Shown here: positions 6,331-6,893 of the stretch, in pieces
Position numbering within the stretch: the first letter of the stretch is position 1
How the letters are laid out: every line of letters begins with the position of its first letter
Source of the DNA: Eubacteriales Family XIII. Incertae Sedis bacterium
GTDB lineage: Bacteria > Bacillota > Clostridia > Peptostreptococcales > Anaerovoracaceae
Assembly: GCA_031290715.1 (NCBI GenBank)
Contig: JAITNA010000063.1
Location: forward strand, 1-6,893
Direction of reading: 5' to 3'
DNA length: 6,893 bases
The notes under the pieces: generated by a model
The model's database searches: none
Seen by the model: the letters and a program-made list of their open reading frames with translations, nothing else
What the model was told of the DNA's origin: nothing
Program-made: the position numbers and the translations under genes

Positions 6331-6882
6331 CTACTTGACCAACTTCGATATCGCCTTGAACGTATCGCTTCGACTATCATTGTCGAGCAATTCAAACAGC
6401 GCCGACTCCGCCGTCACGGGAACCGCGCCCGCACACACCATGCGCCTCACCGCCGCGTCCTCATCGCGCTTCTTTCGCGAAGAAATCGCATCCGCGGCAA
6501 GAAACACCGCGTACCCCTCCTCTATCATATCAAGCGCCGACTGCAGCACGCAAACATGCGCTTCTGCCCCGCACAGCAACACCGTTTTTCTGCCGGACTT
6601 TTTCAGTGCTTCCGCAAACGCCGCGTCCCCCATCACACTGAATGCGGACTTCTCTATATAATGGAAGGAAACCGCGGCCTCCCTCACTTCGGAAACCGTA
6701 TCGCCCAATCCTTTCGTATACTGCTGCGTCGCCAAAAAAGGAACGCCGAGTACCTCGCAGCCCCGGATCAGCAGCGCCGCCCGTCCGGCCGCCCCCCCGT
6801 CCGACATCGCCGGAACCAAGCGCTCCTGCAAATCAACAACAACCAAAACAGCATCCTCACGCCGAATTCGCCCAAGCTTCAT
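6331..6882 (-). CDS. Isochorismatase-family cysteine hydrolase (ISOC1/YcaC-like)
   Basis: A complete 183-residue protein of the isochorismatase/nicotinamidase-like cysteine hydrolase superfamily. The catalytic triad of the family is in place: D17 in VVDLQE, K78 in IEKSAFS and C111 in GAEAHVCV, in the usual spacing. The segment around 52-61 (TQQYTKGLGD) and the GxExHVCV motif resemble the ISOC1/ISOC2/YcaC-like branch rather than true isochorismatase or nicotinamidase (PncA). PncA would show a DxH metal-binding set, which I do not see. The substrate is unknown; the family cleaves C-N or ether bonds of small molecules, and many members are uncharacterised. No signal peptide or membrane segment, so cytoplasmic. 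The start is supported by GAGG seven bases upstream. It lies 46 bp upstream of stnA on the same strand, so it may share a transcript, but nothing in its sequence links it to redox chemistry. Confidence 0.88.
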   Translation of the reverse strand: MKLGRIRREDAVLVVVDLQERLVPAMSDGGAAGRAALLIRGCEVLGVPFLATQQYTKGLGDTVSEVREAAVSFHYIEKSAFSVMGDAAFAEALKKSGRKTVLLCGAEAHVCVLQSALDMIEEGYAVFLAADAISSRKKRDEDAAVRRMVCAGAVPVTAESALFELLDNDSRSDTFKAISKLVK

Positions 6883-6889
6883 TCAAACA

Positions 6890-6893
6890 CCTC
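6890..6893 (-). promoter_or_regulatory. Ribosome binding site of the isochorismatase-family gene (at window edge)
   Basis: GAGG on the minus strand, seven bases before the ATG at 6882-6880. The site may extend beyond the right edge of the window. It supports the chosen start. Confidence 0.55.

Noticed and set aside
6864..6879. Adjacent EcoRI and HindIII sites near the right edge, as if from a cloning vector
   Set aside because: Both lie in frame within the first codons of an intact hydrolase gene with its own ribosome site, so chance is the simpler explanation.

Overview
The window is a compact run of five genes, all on the minus strand, so transcription runs from the right end to the left end. 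In that order they are: an isochorismatase-family hydrolase, a NuoE-like [2Fe-2S] subunit, a NuoF-like NADH/FMN subunit, a very large GltD/NuoG-like fusion flavo-iron-sulfur protein, and the 5' part of a thiamine pyrophosphokinase gene that is cut by the left edge. Gaps are small: 46 bp, a 4-bp overlap, 33 bp and 13 bp. No RNA gene, mobile element, CRISPR array or convincing terminator is visible.

The centre (about 0.3-6.3 kb) is a three-gene operon. It matches the composition described for the Stn (Sporomusa-type Nfn) electron-bifurcating transhydrogenase: a NuoE-like and a NuoF-like subunit form the bifurcating module, as in HydBC of HydABC hydrogenases. The third subunit joins a NuoG-like electron wire to a GltD/NfnB-like NADPH module. 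The known reaction of that family is the reversible coupling of 2 NADPH with NAD+ plus oxidised ferredoxin, in the cytoplasm. The large subunit has the fold signature of a molybdopterin oxidoreductase, but the catalytic Cys/Sec segment and the C-terminal dinucleotide-binding domain appear to be missing. I therefore read that part as a structural NuoG-like remnant rather than a formate dehydrogenase.

The flanking genes are housekeeping or accessory: an ISOC1/YcaC-like hydrolase with an intact Asp-Lys-Cys triad, and ThiN. Neither has an obvious mechanistic tie to the complex.

The organism is probably a GC-rich strict anaerobe. The best guess is Bacillota (Clostridia or Negativicutes, acetogen-like or amino-acid/sugar fermenting), with Synergistota as an alternative. 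This rests on the oxygen-sensitive iron-sulfur enzyme type, the ThiN-type thiamine pyrophosphokinase, strong Shine-Dalgarno sites and high third-position GC. That same third-position GC produces long meaningless open frames on the opposite strand.
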